DNA of 64,000 nt. It comes from Chryseobacterium hagamense (GTDB lineage Bacteria > Bacteroidota > Bacteroidia > Flavobacteriales > Weeksellaceae). A model generated the notes under the pieces. It was not told the DNA's origin. It saw only the letters and a program-made list of their open reading frames with translations, and ran no database searches. A program made the position numbers and the translations under genes. This document shows, piece by piece, positions 43,398-52,651 of this stretch. The stretch is from contig NZ_BJYJ01000001.1 in assembly GCF_007991455.1 (NCBI RefSeq), positions 248,001 to 312,000 of the forward strand, read 5' to 3'. Position 1 is the stretch's first letter. Every line of letters begins with the position of its first letter.

Positions 43398-44309
43398 TTA
43401 TTTGTCGGATGCACCTGCAAAATGCTGAAGGGCACCCAAGGTGGCTTTTCCAATATTATAGACATACCGCACATCCGTATTGGCAAAAGTATCATCTCGG
43501 GTATGCGGAAGATCACTCCTGATGTATTCGAAAAAGCCGGTAATCACTTCTCCCTTTTTCTCAAAAGAAATATAATCGCTGTGTTCCGCCGGATCGATTT
43601 CCGCCTTCAACGGAGAATACAATTTGGTACATTTCATCAGCTCAAGGGTGGCTCTGGTGGACGCTTCATTGTTTTTCGAGGTTCCGTCCTGGTCTTCATC
43701 ACAGAATACCGTATCATTGAACATGCCTTTTTTACCACCGACCTGATCAAGATTCAGAACCATCTTAATTTCAATATTCCGCTGTTTTCCGGTGTAAGCC
43801 ACTTCATTGGCGTAATGCCTGCTGCCGTACAATCCCTGTTCTTCCCCGGAGAAATGGATGAATTTTATGGAGTAATCTGTTGGAACATCCTTTAATATCC
43901 TTGCCGCTTCCAGGATAATTGAAGTCCCGCTTCCGTTGTCATTGACGCCCGGACCGTTGATGCTGTCAAAATGACCGCAGATAATAATATGCTGATCAGG
44001 ATTTACCGTTCCCTTTTTGGTAATAATCAGATTATTGGATTTCTTTTTACCGATGGAAAAGGGATCTTCACTAATCTGATCTGCAGTATAACCATAAGAA
44101 AGATACTGCTCCCGGATCCATTGCAGGGCATTATCGTTTTCCGGCGATCCCGTTGTTTTGACGCCCAGCTTTTCGAAGGATTTAAGGTTTGCCGTTATAC
44201 GATCGATAGACACCAGGTTTGCGCGGTCCTGATATTTCCGGATAAATTCCTGTGCGTCAGAAGAGGTAAGCCCGAATATACATAGGGCAGTGGTTATCAG
44301 TTTTTTCAT
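43398..44309 (-). CDS. Secreted M28 family aminopeptidase
   Basis: A zinc aminopeptidase of 303 residues with a signal peptide (MKKLITTALCIFGLTSSDAQ, cleaved after residue 20). Metal-site residues are His/Asp in IICGHFDSINGPGVNDNGSG, the Glu pair in HFSGEEQGL and the later NLDQVGG aspartate; the last histidine is in EHSDYISFEKKG. It lacks a type IX sorting tail, unlike its neighbour, so it should be periplasmic or released by another route. It is clearly the paralogue of the gene at 44334-45506. Confidence 0.9.
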   Translation of the reverse strand: MKKLITTALCIFGLTSSDAQEFIRKYQDRANLVSIDRITANLKSFEKLGVKTTGSPENDNALQWIREQYLSYGYTADQISEDPFSIGKKKSNNLIITKKGTVNPDQHIIICGHFDSINGPGVNDNGSGTSIILEAARILKDVPTDYSIKFIHFSGEEQGLYGSRHYANEVAYTGKQRNIEIKMVLNLDQVGGKKGMFNDTVFCDEDQDGTSKNNEASTRATLELMKCTKLYSPLKAEIDPAEHSDYISFEKKGEVITGFFEYIRSDLPHTRDDTFANTDVRYVYNIGKATLGALQHFAGASDK

Positions 44310-44333
44310 GGGTCGGCCTTCGTTTCTGATTGA

Positions 44334-45506
44334 TTATTTCGCAATGATTACTTTTCGCATAGCCGTTTTTCCATCTGATTTTAAGGTGACGAGATAAGTA
44401 CCGTCTATGAGTCCTGAAACATTTATCTTCGTTTCATTTTGTCTGTTTAAAATCAACCGGCCGCTCATATCGGAAAGTTCCAGATTGAAATTTTTAACGG
44501 TTTCCGGAACTTCTACCTGCAGATAATCTTTGGCAGGATTCGGGTAGACTTTTATTGATTCCAAAGGATTCTGTCTTATTTCATCGGCAGCCAGTAAGCT
44601 TGAAGATGCAGTGGCAAAATACTGTAAAGCACCTACCGCCGCTTTTCCGACATTATATACATAGGTAGGGTCTACATTGGCAAAAGTATCGTTTGCCGTA
44701 TGTTCATTGTTGCTTCTTACATTTTCATAAAACCCGGTAATGATGTCTCCTTTCTGCTCAAATGGAACGTAATCTGAAGAATAGGCATTTGACATTACCG
44801 TCTGCAAAGGTGAATAAAGTCCGGTACAGGTGGCAAGCTGCTGCGTAAAGCTCAACGACTGGGCATTGTTGGAACTGAGTCCTGCCTGATCACTTTCGCA
44901 CTTAATGGCATCGTTGATGTTGCCCAGCTTTCCTCCTACCTGATCGATATTGAAAACCACCCGGGTACTAAACTGACGGACATTGTTCTGGAACAGGACA
45001 TTGTCGGCATAATGGCCGCTTCCCTGCATTCCCTGTTCTTCTCCTGAAAAATGGATGAATTTAATCGAGTATTCGGTTGGTATATCTTTCAGGATCCTGG
45101 CCGCTTCAAGAAGGATTGCTGTTCCGCTGCCGTTATCACTTACCCCAGGGCCGACAATGGTATCGTAATGTCCGCAGATAATAACATATATATTAGGATA
45201 CAGCGTGCCTGTTTTGGTAATGATTAAATTTTTCGAGCTCACATTTCCGAATGTAAAAGCATCCTCCGTAATCTGGCTGGCGGTATAACCGTAAGACTGG
45301 TATTTTGCCTTCAGCCAGTTCAGGGTATTGGTATTGGCTGCTGAACCGGTAGTCTTTACGCCAAGATTCTGGAAATCCTGCAGCATGCTTGTAATATTGG
45401 TTTGTGAAACCTGGTCGGCCCTGTTTTTATAAGCCTGGACAAAACTTTGTGCCTGAAGGCCGTATGCTGATAAAGAAATGAGCAGTAGTGTGGATATTTG
45501 TTTCAC
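44334..45506 (-). CDS. M28 family aminopeptidase with type IX sorting domain
   Basis: A 390-residue secreted zinc peptidase. Signal peptide (residues 2-20, ending GLQAQ), M28 domain with ICGHYDTIVGPGVSDNGSG, HFSGEEQGM and NIDQVGGK, then a C-terminal sorting domain from about 310 with KVYPNPAKDYLQVEV and a typical ending KSDGKTAMRKVIIAK. It would leave through the type IX pore. Start: GTG at 45506; the in-frame TTG at 45542 lies inside the promoter -7 box, so it is not used. It shares about half of its residues by eye with the downstream paralogue. Confidence 0.88.
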   Translation of the reverse strand: MKQISTLLLISLSAYGLQAQSFVQAYKNRADQVSQTNITSMLQDFQNLGVKTTGSAANTNTLNWLKAKYQSYGYTASQITEDAFTFGNVSSKNLIITKTGTLYPNIYVIICGHYDTIVGPGVSDNGSGTAILLEAARILKDIPTEYSIKFIHFSGEEQGMQGSGHYADNVLFQNNVRQFSTRVVFNIDQVGGKLGNINDAIKCESDQAGLSSNNAQSLSFTQQLATCTGLYSPLQTVMSNAYSSDYVPFEQKGDIITGFYENVRSNNEHTANDTFANVDPTYVYNVGKAAVGALQYFATASSSLLAADEIRQNPLESIKVYPNPAKDYLQVEVPETVKNFNLELSDMSGRLILNRQNETKINVSGLIDGTYLVTLKSDGKTAMRKVIIAK

Positions 45507-45539
45507 CGGTGAAGAAAATTTTACAGATTTTATAATGAG

Positions 45540-45570
45540 CAAATGTAGATAATAAAAAAATCCTGAGCAA
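45540..45570 (-). promoter_or_regulatory. Promoter of the M28 pair, overlapping the rplT terminator
   Basis: TTG (45568-45570), 20 bases, TACATTTG (45540-45547) on the minus strand. The -33 element falls in the loop of the terminator hairpin of rplT (45558-45584), so both signals share DNA. Confidence 0.65.
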
Positions 45571-45584
45571 AAAACCCAGGATTT
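45551..45584 (-). terminator. Terminator of the rpmI-rplT transcript
   Basis: An 8-bp stem (45558-45565 with 45577-45584), an 11-base loop and a T run on the minus strand. Confidence 0.75.
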
Positions 45585-45607
45585 ATATTGATAACAAAAA
45601 TTTTACA

Positions 45608-45952
45608 TTATTTTACTTGATCTACAACTGCTTGGAAAGCTTCAGGGTGATTCATTGCTAAATCGGCCAAAACTTTTCTGTTAAGCTCAATGTTGTTCTT
45701 TTTAAGAGCTCCCATAAATTGAGAGTAAGACATTCCGTGCTGTCTGGCTCCCGCATTGATACGGGTGATCCAAAGGGCTCTGAAATTTCTTTTCTTCTCT
45801 TTTCTGCCACGGTAAGCATATTGCATTGCTTTTTCTACCGCGTTTTTAGCTACCGTCCAAACGTTCTTTCTTCTTCCGAAATAACCTTTAGCGTGCTTGA
45901 AAATTTTCTTTCTTCTAGCTCTTGAAGCTACCGAATTTACTGATCTAGGCAT
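45608..45952 (-). CDS. rplT: 50S ribosomal protein L20
   Basis: A 114-residue basic RNA-binding protein ([16 protein letters not shown]), essential in early 50S assembly; [10 protein letters not shown] and [21 protein letters not shown] sequence are conserved (here [19 protein letters not shown]). It follows rpmI by 121 bases. In many bacteria it binds the leader of its own operon; whether it does so here is not visible. Confidence 0.97.
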   Translation of the reverse strand: MPRSVNSVASRARRKKIFKHAKGYFGRRKNVWTVAKNAVEKAMQYAYRGRKEKKRNFRALWITRINAGARQHGMSYSQFMGALKKNNIELNRKVLADLAMNHPEAFQAVVDQVK

Positions 45953-46073
45953 AATTTAAATTGTTTTTTTGAAATGGGCGGTAATGGTGACATTACACTT
46001 GGAGGCTCCAGTTCAGGGTTAAAATGTTGAATTTGTTTTGAATTCTTATAAACCGGATATGGATTTATAAAAA

Positions 46074-46271
46074 CTACTTAATGGCTAATTGACGAAGTAC
46101 GCTTTTCTCGTCCACAGCAGCAACGTAAGAAGTCGTCGTAAGATTTCTCTTTTGTTTCGTTTCTTTCTTTGTTAAGATGTGGCTTTTGTAAGCATTCTTT
46201 CTTTTGATCTTACCGGAACCGGTAAGAGCAAAACGTTTCTTAGCACCTGATTTCGTTTTTAATTTTGGCAT
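46074..46271 (-). CDS. rpmI: 50S ribosomal protein L35
   Basis: A 65-residue protein, starting [20 protein letters not shown], with strong Lys/Arg content. The frame is open to 46346, but the family consensus begins at the ATG at 46271, and the extension covers a hairpin-bearing leader. It forms one transcript with rplT; a -7 box lies upstream. Confidence 0.96.
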   Translation of the reverse strand: MPKLKTKSGAKKRFALTGSGKIKRKNAYKSHILTKKETKQKRNLTTTSYVAAVDEKSVLRQLAIK

Positions 46272-46314
46272 TGTCTTGCTTTTTATGGTTTTGTTATCAA
46301 TATCTGTATCTGGC

Positions 46315-46351
46315 TTCCGGTAACTCCCGGAAATAATAGGGTGCAAAATTA
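46315..46351 (-). promoter_or_regulatory. rpmI-rplT promoter box and leader hairpin
   Basis: TAATTTTG on the minus strand (46344-46351) is a -7 box. Transcription would start near 46337. The leader then has TTCCGG-GAGTTA-CCGGAA (46315-46332), a 6-bp GC-rich hairpin about 45 bases before rpmI. It is not a terminator (no T run), so a regulatory or protein-binding role is possible. Confidence 0.4.
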
Positions 46352-46358
46352 CAAAAAA

Positions 46359-48134
46359 TTATTCATATTTCCTGTGTAATTCCAGGCTTTCTAAAAATAA
46401 TTCATTTTCCGGACGAATCGTGATGGTGATGCTATTTTTACCATACCGGATTTCCGGATCCGGCGAAAATAAAATTCCAGGAGATTTGTGCAGTTCCCAC
46501 TTTTCAGAATCCGGATTCTGAAGAGAGAGGGTATACCGCTTTCCTTTCTGTAAATGCTTTACAAGATTTCCGTTTCGGTCAAAAACACTTTCATCATCTG
46601 AAACGGTACTCATCAGATAGGCAGGAATAATCATCAGATGATCCCTTTTTACAATACCGGTATTTTTTCCGTATTTATTAAAATATAAGATATGACTGTC
46701 ATTATTCCGTCTCGCCAGAACCTTCACATAGTTGTTCTTAAAAACCGGATTGATTTTCATCTGTTCCCCGATATTGAACTGCGGCTCAACCCCCATGTGA
46801 TAAATAATGATATCCGGATTTCTTCCAAGAACGTATCCGGCGTCCCCAAGTTCATGAGCCAAGGCTCCGGTGCCGAAATTCTCCGGGGGATGGCGTGGCG
46901 TATAATAATCATTGAGGCCCAGCATATCGATAGCCGGCAATTCGGAAGCGTAAGGAATACATCCCGCTGCCGTTACTGCCACCACCGTGGTTTTGGGAAA
47001 TGAGTTTTTCAGGGTTTCCCCCAGTTTCAGCCCACGGAATTCCCAGCGTTCCCCGATGGCATATTCGTTGGCGGGAACCAGGAGCTGTATATAAGCATTG
47101 ATGAAAAGCAAAATAACAAATCCTGTACGAAGGCTTTTTGTTTTAAGGCGGATCTGCAGATCGTCCAGACTGAAAATAACGGCGAATATCAGTATAATCA
47201 GGATCACATAATAATGGCGGAAAGCAGGGAAAATATCACCGCCTACCAGAACTACATAGGCAGTCCAGGCTACAGCATTCAATAACAGATAAACGGCGAA
47301 GGGATTTTTTTTCCTGTACACCAGATGAAACAATCCGTACATCCCCAAGGCAGATAATATTAAGGTACCGGTAAATGCTTTCAGGATGTAAAACCCGCCC
47401 CGCAGTACATGGTGCACCGTAACCTTTACTTTTACCAATGCCGTATTCGGAACCAGTTCGCCGTAAAAGCTATAGCGGAAAACAAACTGCCCCAGCAAAA
47501 ACAGAGCAGGTACAACGGCAACAACAAAAAAGACTTTAACAAGATCGCTTCTGCTTTTCCTGAAAAAGAAGCATAGAAAGAGAGCCGTAACTATTGTAAA
47601 CAGGAAACCGTCGGGTCTTGTGATGGCCAACAGTCCCAGCCACAACGACAGCAAATACATCCTGCCGGGATTTTTATCATTGATGATTTTTGATACTTCG
47701 GTTAAAGCAAGGGTAAGGAGAAAAATATATAAAGGCTGTTCCAGTCCGCCGATGGCCCAGACCGTAAAGCAGGGAGTGGTTACCAGCAGAAAAACGGCCG
47801 AAAAAACATATTCTTTTTTAATATTTATCGTTTTAAAATAGGAAAGCACCACAGCCAGGGTTCCGACGGAACAGAAGATGCCCAAAATTCTGGCGGCGAG
47901 GATCAGGTCGATCCCCAGTTTTCCTGAAAAAGAAATAAGCAGGATCCACAACAGATTGGAATACCCTTCCACAGGGTGCCCGTCATTCCAGGTAAGCCCT
48001 TTGCCTTCAATGAAACGCTGTGCATACCGCAGCGAGATCAGGCTGTCATCAGACAGAAAAGGGTAGTGGTAATAACAGCCCAGCAAAAAAATAATCAGGA
48101 TGAATACAAAAAAGGAATAATATCCTGCCTTCAT
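46359..48134 (-). CDS. GT-C type membrane glycosyltransferase-like protein (AftB-like)
   Basis: A 591-residue integral membrane protein. After an N-terminal helix, the first loop reads FLSDDSLISLRYAQRFIEGKG then DGHPVEGYSNLLW, the DD and EGYSN pattern of GT-C glycosyltransferases such as mycobacterial AftB and related bacterial LPS proteins. About ten further helices reach residue 350; the last 230 residues are soluble, mostly beta. Substrate unknown. It is placed between infC and rpmI, an unusual position for an otherwise conserved translation operon. Confidence 0.78.
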   Translation of the reverse strand: MKAGYYSFFVFILIIFLLGCYYHYPFLSDDSLISLRYAQRFIEGKGLTWNDGHPVEGYSNLLWILLISFSGKLGIDLILAARILGIFCSVGTLAVVLSYFKTINIKKEYVFSAVFLLVTTPCFTVWAIGGLEQPLYIFLLTLALTEVSKIINDKNPGRMYLLSLWLGLLAITRPDGFLFTIVTALFLCFFFRKSRSDLVKVFFVVAVVPALFLLGQFVFRYSFYGELVPNTALVKVKVTVHHVLRGGFYILKAFTGTLILSALGMYGLFHLVYRKKNPFAVYLLLNAVAWTAYVVLVGGDIFPAFRHYYVILIILIFAVIFSLDDLQIRLKTKSLRTGFVILLFINAYIQLLVPANEYAIGERWEFRGLKLGETLKNSFPKTTVVAVTAAGCIPYASELPAIDMLGLNDYYTPRHPPENFGTGALAHELGDAGYVLGRNPDIIIYHMGVEPQFNIGEQMKINPVFKNNYVKVLARRNNDSHILYFNKYGKNTGIVKRDHLMIIPAYLMSTVSDDESVFDRNGNLVKHLQKGKRYTLSLQNPDSEKWELHKSPGILFSPDPEIRYGKNSITITIRPENELFLESLELHRKYE

Positions 48135-48238
48135 GAAACCGAGTTAAAATAAACTTCTTAAGCCCTTTAAGAATAAATGCAAAATAACAAAAAATAAAAA
48201 AGTAAAGAACCATGATCTTTCGTAAAGTTCAAATAAGA

Positions 48239-48264
48239 AAACCGCCCCAATCATGAGGCGGTTT
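48239..48264 (-). terminator. Terminator after infC
   Basis: An 8-bp perfect stem (48239-48246 with 48257-48264) with a T-rich minus-strand tail. It separates infC from the membrane gene. Confidence 0.65.
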
Positions 48265-48307
48265 CAGCTGATATGTTTTATCGGATCGAATGGATCCCTG
48301 CTATCGA

Positions 48308-48868
48308 TTATTTAGCCGGTTTTTTAGGACTCATCATCATAATCATTCTTTTTCCTTCAAGCTTAGGCAGCTGGTCTACTTTTCCTACATGCTCCAGTTC
48401 CTGGGCAAGTTTCAGAAGCAGGATCTCTCCCTGGTCTTTAAAGATAATCGAACGTCCTTTAAAAAATACGTAGGTCTTTAATTTTGAACCTTCTTCAAGG
48501 AATTTTTCAGCATGCTTTTTCTTGAATTCGTAATCGTGCTCATCGGTCTGAGGTCCGAAACGGATCTCTTTTACCACCACTTTTACCTGCTTGGCCTTAA
48601 GTTCCTTCTGTTTTTTCTTTTGCTCATAAAGGAATTTCTTATATTCCAGTATTCTTGCAATAAACGGTTCAGCCTTATCGGAAATGACTACCAAATCAAG
48701 GTCCTGCTCTGCAGCAATCTGTCTTGCTTTGTCAATCGGGTAAATTCCCGGCTCTACGTTATCGCCCACCAAACGAAGCTCTCTCACACGAATTTTATCG
48801 TTGATCAAGTGTAAGTCCTCCTGTACCGGACGTCTTTGTGGGCCCCTGTTGTTAAATCGTTGTGCTAT
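48308..48868 (-). CDS. infC: Translation initiation factor IF-3
   Basis: IF-3 proofreads start codons and keeps the 30S subunit free. The body from about residue 20 ([17 protein letters not shown]) to the end is normal, with linker helix [13 protein letters not shown] and C-terminal [13 protein letters not shown]. There is no ATG, GTG or TTG between the in-frame stop at 48881-48883 and the TTG at 48808. The conserved N-terminal segment [20 protein letters not shown] lies upstream of that TTG. The best start is therefore ATA at 48866-48868, giving 186 residues. Alternatively the TTG at 48808 gives 166. Confidence 0.9.
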   Translation of the reverse strand: MAQRFNNRGPQRRPVQEDLHLINDKIRVRELRLVGDNVEPGIYPIDKARQIAAEQDLDLVVISDKAEPFIARILEYKKFLYEQKKKQKELKAKQVKVVVKEIRFGPQTDEHDYEFKKKHAEKFLEEGSKLKTYVFFKGRSIIFKDQGEILLLKLAQELEHVGKVDQLPKLEGKRMIMMMSPKKPAK

Positions 48869-48958
48869 TGTATTATAATTTTATTGGTTAACTCTAATTT
48901 AATTTATTCAGAATCCGAAGGATACATTCACTTCTGTTCTGAATCCGAATCTTTGATT

Positions 48959-50878
48959 TTATATCGCTGATTCTTTTTTGAAGTAGGAGACGAAATCTTC
49001 AAGATTCATCGCTCCCAGATCTCCTTCACCACGTCTACGTACAGAAATTGTGCCATCCTTTTCTTCATTTTCGCCGACAACCAGCATGAATGGGATTTTA
49101 TTTAATTCTGCATCGCGGATCTTCTTCCCGGTCTTTTCATTCCGGTCGTCAATCTGACCGCTAATATCGTGATTTTCTAAAAATTCTGAAACTTTTTTGG
49201 CATAATCTACATATTTTTCACTGATCGGAAGAATGATAAACTGGTCAGGGCTCAGCCACAACGGGAAATCTCCGGCCGTATTCTCAAGCAAAATAGCAAT
49301 GAAACGTTCCATCGAGCCGAACGGCGCTCTGTGGATCATCACCGGTCTGTGTTTCTCATTATCATTTCCAATATAATGAAGATCGAATCTTTCCGGTAAG
49401 TTATAATCCACCTGAATTGTTCCCAGCTGCCACTTTCTTCCCAAAGCATCTTTCACCATGAAATCCAGTTTCGGACCGTAAAAGGCTGCTTCACCATATT
49501 CCACAACGGTCTTCAAACCTTTGTTTTTGGCAGCGGTGATGATGGCATTTTCCGCTTTCTCCCAGTTCTCATCGGAACCGATATATTTTTCTCTGTTATC
49601 CGGGTCCCTTAAAGAAACCTGGGTTAAGAAATCTTCAAAGCCTAAAGATCTGAAAACATATAATACCAAATCAATTACGGCTTCAAACTCTCCCAACAAT
49701 TGATCCGGAGTACAGAACAGGTGGGCATCATCCTGTGTAAATCCGCGGACTCTCGTTAATCCGTGAAGCTCTCCCGACTGCTCATACCGGTACACTGTTC
49801 CGAATTCTGCATATCTTTTCGGCAGATCCCTGTAGCTCCATTGCGAAGTCTTGTAGATTTCACAGTGGTGCGGGCAGTTCATCGGCTTCAGCATGAATTC
49901 TTCTCCTTCGTTCGGAGTTTTGATCGGCTGGAAGCTGTCGGCGCCGTACTTATCCCAGTGCCCTGAAGTAACATACAGGTCTTTAGATCCGATATGCGGA
50001 GTCATAACGAATTCGTAACCTCCTTTTTTCTGAGCAGCAGAAAGGAAGTTTTCCAGCTTTCTTCTTAAAGCCGTTCCTTTCGGCAACCATAAAGGCAATC
50101 CTGCACCTACTTTTTCAGAGAATGCAAAAATTCCCAGTTCCTTACCTAATTTCCGGTGGTCCCTTCTTTTGGCTTCCTCCAGCCTTTCGAGATATTCGGT
50201 AAGTTCTTTCTGTTTAGGGAAAGAAACGCCGTACACTCTTGTAAGCTGTGGATTTTTTTCGTTTCCTCTCCAGTATGCTCCGGCGGCATTTAAAATTTTT
50301 ACCGCTTTTACAATGCTGGTATTGGGAATATGTCCTCCGCGGCAAAGATCCGTGAAGTTATCGTGGGTTACAAAGGTAATTTCACCATCATTAAGATTAG
50401 AGATCAGCTCCACTTTGTAAGGGTTGTCTGCATACGTTTTCAATGCTTCTTCTTTGGAAACAGGGTATAATGAGAACGTAGAGCCTTTTTTTGCATTTTC
50501 CAGAACCTTTTTCTCTATTTTATCAAAATCCTTTTCCGATAGACTCTCATCCCCGAAATCTACATCGTAGTAGAATCCGCTTTCAATGGCCGGACCGATG
50601 GTGAGCTTAGCATCAGGATAAAACTCCAGGATAGCCTGCGCCAGCAAATGGGCAGAAGAATGCCAGAAGGCTTTCTTTCCAAGATCATCGTTCCAGGTCA
50701 GCAGCTGTATCGCAGAATCCGTGGTGATAGGCGTGGTCGTCTCTACTTGTTTGTCATTAACAATTGCGGAAATGGTATTTCTAGCCAATCCTTCGCTTAT
50801 AGATTTTGCCACGTCCAGCGGAGTAACTCCCGCCTCGAATTCTTTGACGCTGTTGTCAGGAAGTGTAATTTTTATCAT
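48959..50878 (-). CDS. thrS: Threonyl-tRNA synthetase
   Basis: Class II synthetase of 639 residues charging tRNA-Thr. N-terminal TGS domain ([14 protein letters not shown]), editing domain with [11 protein letters not shown] (His pair) and GGHIPNT, then the catalytic core with the zinc cysteine in [15 protein letters not shown] and motif 2 [15 protein letters not shown], motif 3 [13 protein letters not shown]. The anticodon-binding domain is at the end. It is followed by infC after 90 bases, in the standard order. Confidence 0.97.
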   Translation of the reverse strand: MIKITLPDNSVKEFEAGVTPLDVAKSISEGLARNTISAIVNDKQVETTTPITTDSAIQLLTWNDDLGKKAFWHSSAHLLAQAILEFYPDAKLTIGPAIESGFYYDVDFGDESLSEKDFDKIEKKVLENAKKGSTFSLYPVSKEEALKTYADNPYKVELISNLNDGEITFVTHDNFTDLCRGGHIPNTSIVKAVKILNAAGAYWRGNEKNPQLTRVYGVSFPKQKELTEYLERLEEAKRRDHRKLGKELGIFAFSEKVGAGLPLWLPKGTALRRKLENFLSAAQKKGGYEFVMTPHIGSKDLYVTSGHWDKYGADSFQPIKTPNEGEEFMLKPMNCPHHCEIYKTSQWSYRDLPKRYAEFGTVYRYEQSGELHGLTRVRGFTQDDAHLFCTPDQLLGEFEAVIDLVLYVFRSLGFEDFLTQVSLRDPDNREKYIGSDENWEKAENAIITAAKNKGLKTVVEYGEAAFYGPKLDFMVKDALGRKWQLGTIQVDYNLPERFDLHYIGNDNEKHRPVMIHRAPFGSMERFIAILLENTAGDFPLWLSPDQFIILPISEKYVDYAKKVSEFLENHDISGQIDDRNEKTGKKIRDAELNKIPFMLVVGENEEKDGTISVRRRGEGDLGAMNLEDFVSYFKKESAI

Positions 50879-50902
50879 TGTTTACTAAGAAATTTTAAGA
50901 CG

Positions 50903-50910
50903 CAAAAATA
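50903..50910 (-). promoter_or_regulatory. -7 box of thrS
   Basis: TATTTTTG on the minus strand, 25 bases before the thrS start. No -33 TTG fits and no T-box or Thr-rich leader peptide is seen. Confidence 0.5.
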
Positions 50911-51066
50911 CGAAAATTTTACTTAGTATGCTATTTTCACGGGGATTTGTAAAACATAACCCTGAATTTTTTTCCTGTGGTTTCGCTTTTAAAAAAAGAT
51001 TGTACGAAAAGAATCATGTTTCTGAAATTAAAAATGTTTTTAAACAACTTATAATAAACCGATTAC

Positions 51067-51516
51067 ATGTTAATAGATTTGTTTACCCTGGGATTTACGG
51101 CCAACCTGCCCAATGCATCTGACAAGGTACTGAAAACCAAAGATGCTACAGAAAGTTTAGGTCTTACAGGCGGAAGCAATCTGCTGACCATTTTACAGGG
51201 TAATTTACCCAATATAACATTGACGGGCAACGTGAGTGGAACAACTTCGGCAGAAGGATCCCATGCGCATGGACCTGCAATAGGAAATGCATACCTGCTT
51301 TCAGGGACAAGTTTCGGAAACAATGGAAATGGTTATGGCAATGCCGGAAGCAACGGCTGGGGAGGGGTAAATGCGAGAGCCAATACAGCAAGTTCAGGAT
51401 CTCATACGCATACGTTCAGCGGAACAGTCAGCACGCCTCTGGGCGGAGGAAATGTCTCCATCGACAACAGATCTCCTTACCTGTCTGTCAATACTTTTAT
51501 CTATTTAGGTGAGTAA
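51067..51516 (+). pseudogene. 5'-truncated tail-collar-type surface protein gene
   Basis: This frame encodes only the C-terminal 149 residues of a tail-collar-like protein. It has the two His-containing collar motifs GSHAHGP and GSHTHTFSG and ends SPYLSVNTFIYLGE, as in the downstream paralogue. The paralogue has about 165 more N-terminal residues including a signal peptide; here the sequence changes abruptly at 51080 and no matching 5' part is present. Without a signal peptide a secreted function is unlikely, so I call it a truncated relic. Confidence 0.7.
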
Positions 51517-51556
51517 TACCTTTCATTTAACCATAATTTATTTTCAAACAAAAATC

Positions 51557-52432
51557 ATGAATAAAAAATCATTATTATCACTCATATTCTTTTTAATGTG
51601 CAATACCATTTTCTGTCAGGTTGGAATTAACACAACTTCTCCGCAGTCGACTTTGGATATTGTTGCTAAAAACCCTGCCGGAACGACAACCGGAACAGAC
51701 GGAATGCTGATTCCCAGGGTAGACCGCCTAAGCGCACAAAATATGAGCGGCGTGGAAATTTCTACCATAATCTATGTAAATGATTATACCACAGGAAGCC
51801 AAACTGCACAGGCCCAGAATATTGATGCCAATGGATTCTATTTTTATAATGGAAGTGTCTGGGAAAAGATCAATAAGACACTTTTATCATACCCGACCGG
51901 CAGTATCACCCAATCATTCAGATCCGCAGATCATGACGGATGATATCTGATGAATGGGAGAGCGCTTTCAAGTCTTCCTGCAGTGGCAAAGACGGCAGCT
52001 GCCGGTTTAGGAATGACGACCAACTTATATGATGCTTCAGGCAGAACCCTCAAAACTAAAAGTACCGCTGAAAATACAGGGGATACCGGGGGAAGCAACG
52101 CCTTTACACTATCACAAAGCAATCTGCCCAATGCCAATCTTACAACTACGGTCAGTGGCACTGCCTTAACATCGGGATCACACACCCGCAATTCAGATAC
52201 GGGTGGTGCATTTCTGTATTCTGGTACAAATGCCGGCAACTACGGTACAGGTCATGGCAGCAGTGCCAGTCCGGGTTTATTCGGAGGGGTTGGGGTAGGT
52301 AATACCAATGCCGCGGGAAATCATACCCATAGCTTTACAGGGACCCTATCCACAACTTTAGGCTCAGGACAATCTATGAATAACCAGTCGGCCTATATTA
52401 CAGTAAATTCTTTTATTTATTTAGGACAGTAA
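51557..52432 (+). pseudogene. Tail-collar-type secreted protein gene with an in-frame stop
   Basis: Reading through gives 291 residues: signal peptide (MNKKSLLSLIFFLMCNTIFC), the VGINTTSPQSTLDIVAKNP and GMLIPRVDRLSAQNMSG segments of Flavobacteriia surface proteins, then a collar domain ending SAYITVNSFIYLGQ. Codon 129 is TGA (51941-51943) in the context DHDG-stop-YLMNGRA, where homologues have tryptophan (TGG). Downstream the frame resumes without shift. One collar histidine is also changed (GSHTRNS), fitting decay. Confidence 0.75.
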
Positions 52433-52619
52433 GTATCTGTTACAAACCATATTTATCCTTATACAATTTGTTTTACAGAAATGTGACATGATGGTGTAAT
52501 GGATGAATATGGTTATTACTGTTAAAAGCCGGTTATGGAATCAGTATGTATCACAGAACATAGTTCACCGTAAAATTTCCGGTGATAAACCAATCCCATA
52601 TTATTCATAAAAGATCCCG
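52433..52619. other. Spacer after the decayed surface genes
   Basis: AT-rich, no gene and no repeat copy. Confidence 0.4.
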
Positions 52620-52644
52620 AAAAGGCGAAGTCCATCAGCCTTTT
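52620..52644 (-). terminator. Weak hairpin after the 52652-54196 gene
   Basis: AAAAGGC (52620-52626) with GCCTTTT (52638-52644) forms a 7-bp stem; no clear minus-strand T run follows. Low confidence. Confidence 0.35.
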
Positions 52645-52651
52645 CATAACC

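Noticed and set aside
50879..50960. T-box or Thr leader before thrS
   Set aside because: No Thr-rich leader frame, no T-box motif and no terminator in the short leader.
51941..51943. TGA as selenocysteine or programmed read-through
   Set aside because: No SECIS-like hairpin is visible after it, the expected residue is tryptophan, and other decay signs are present.
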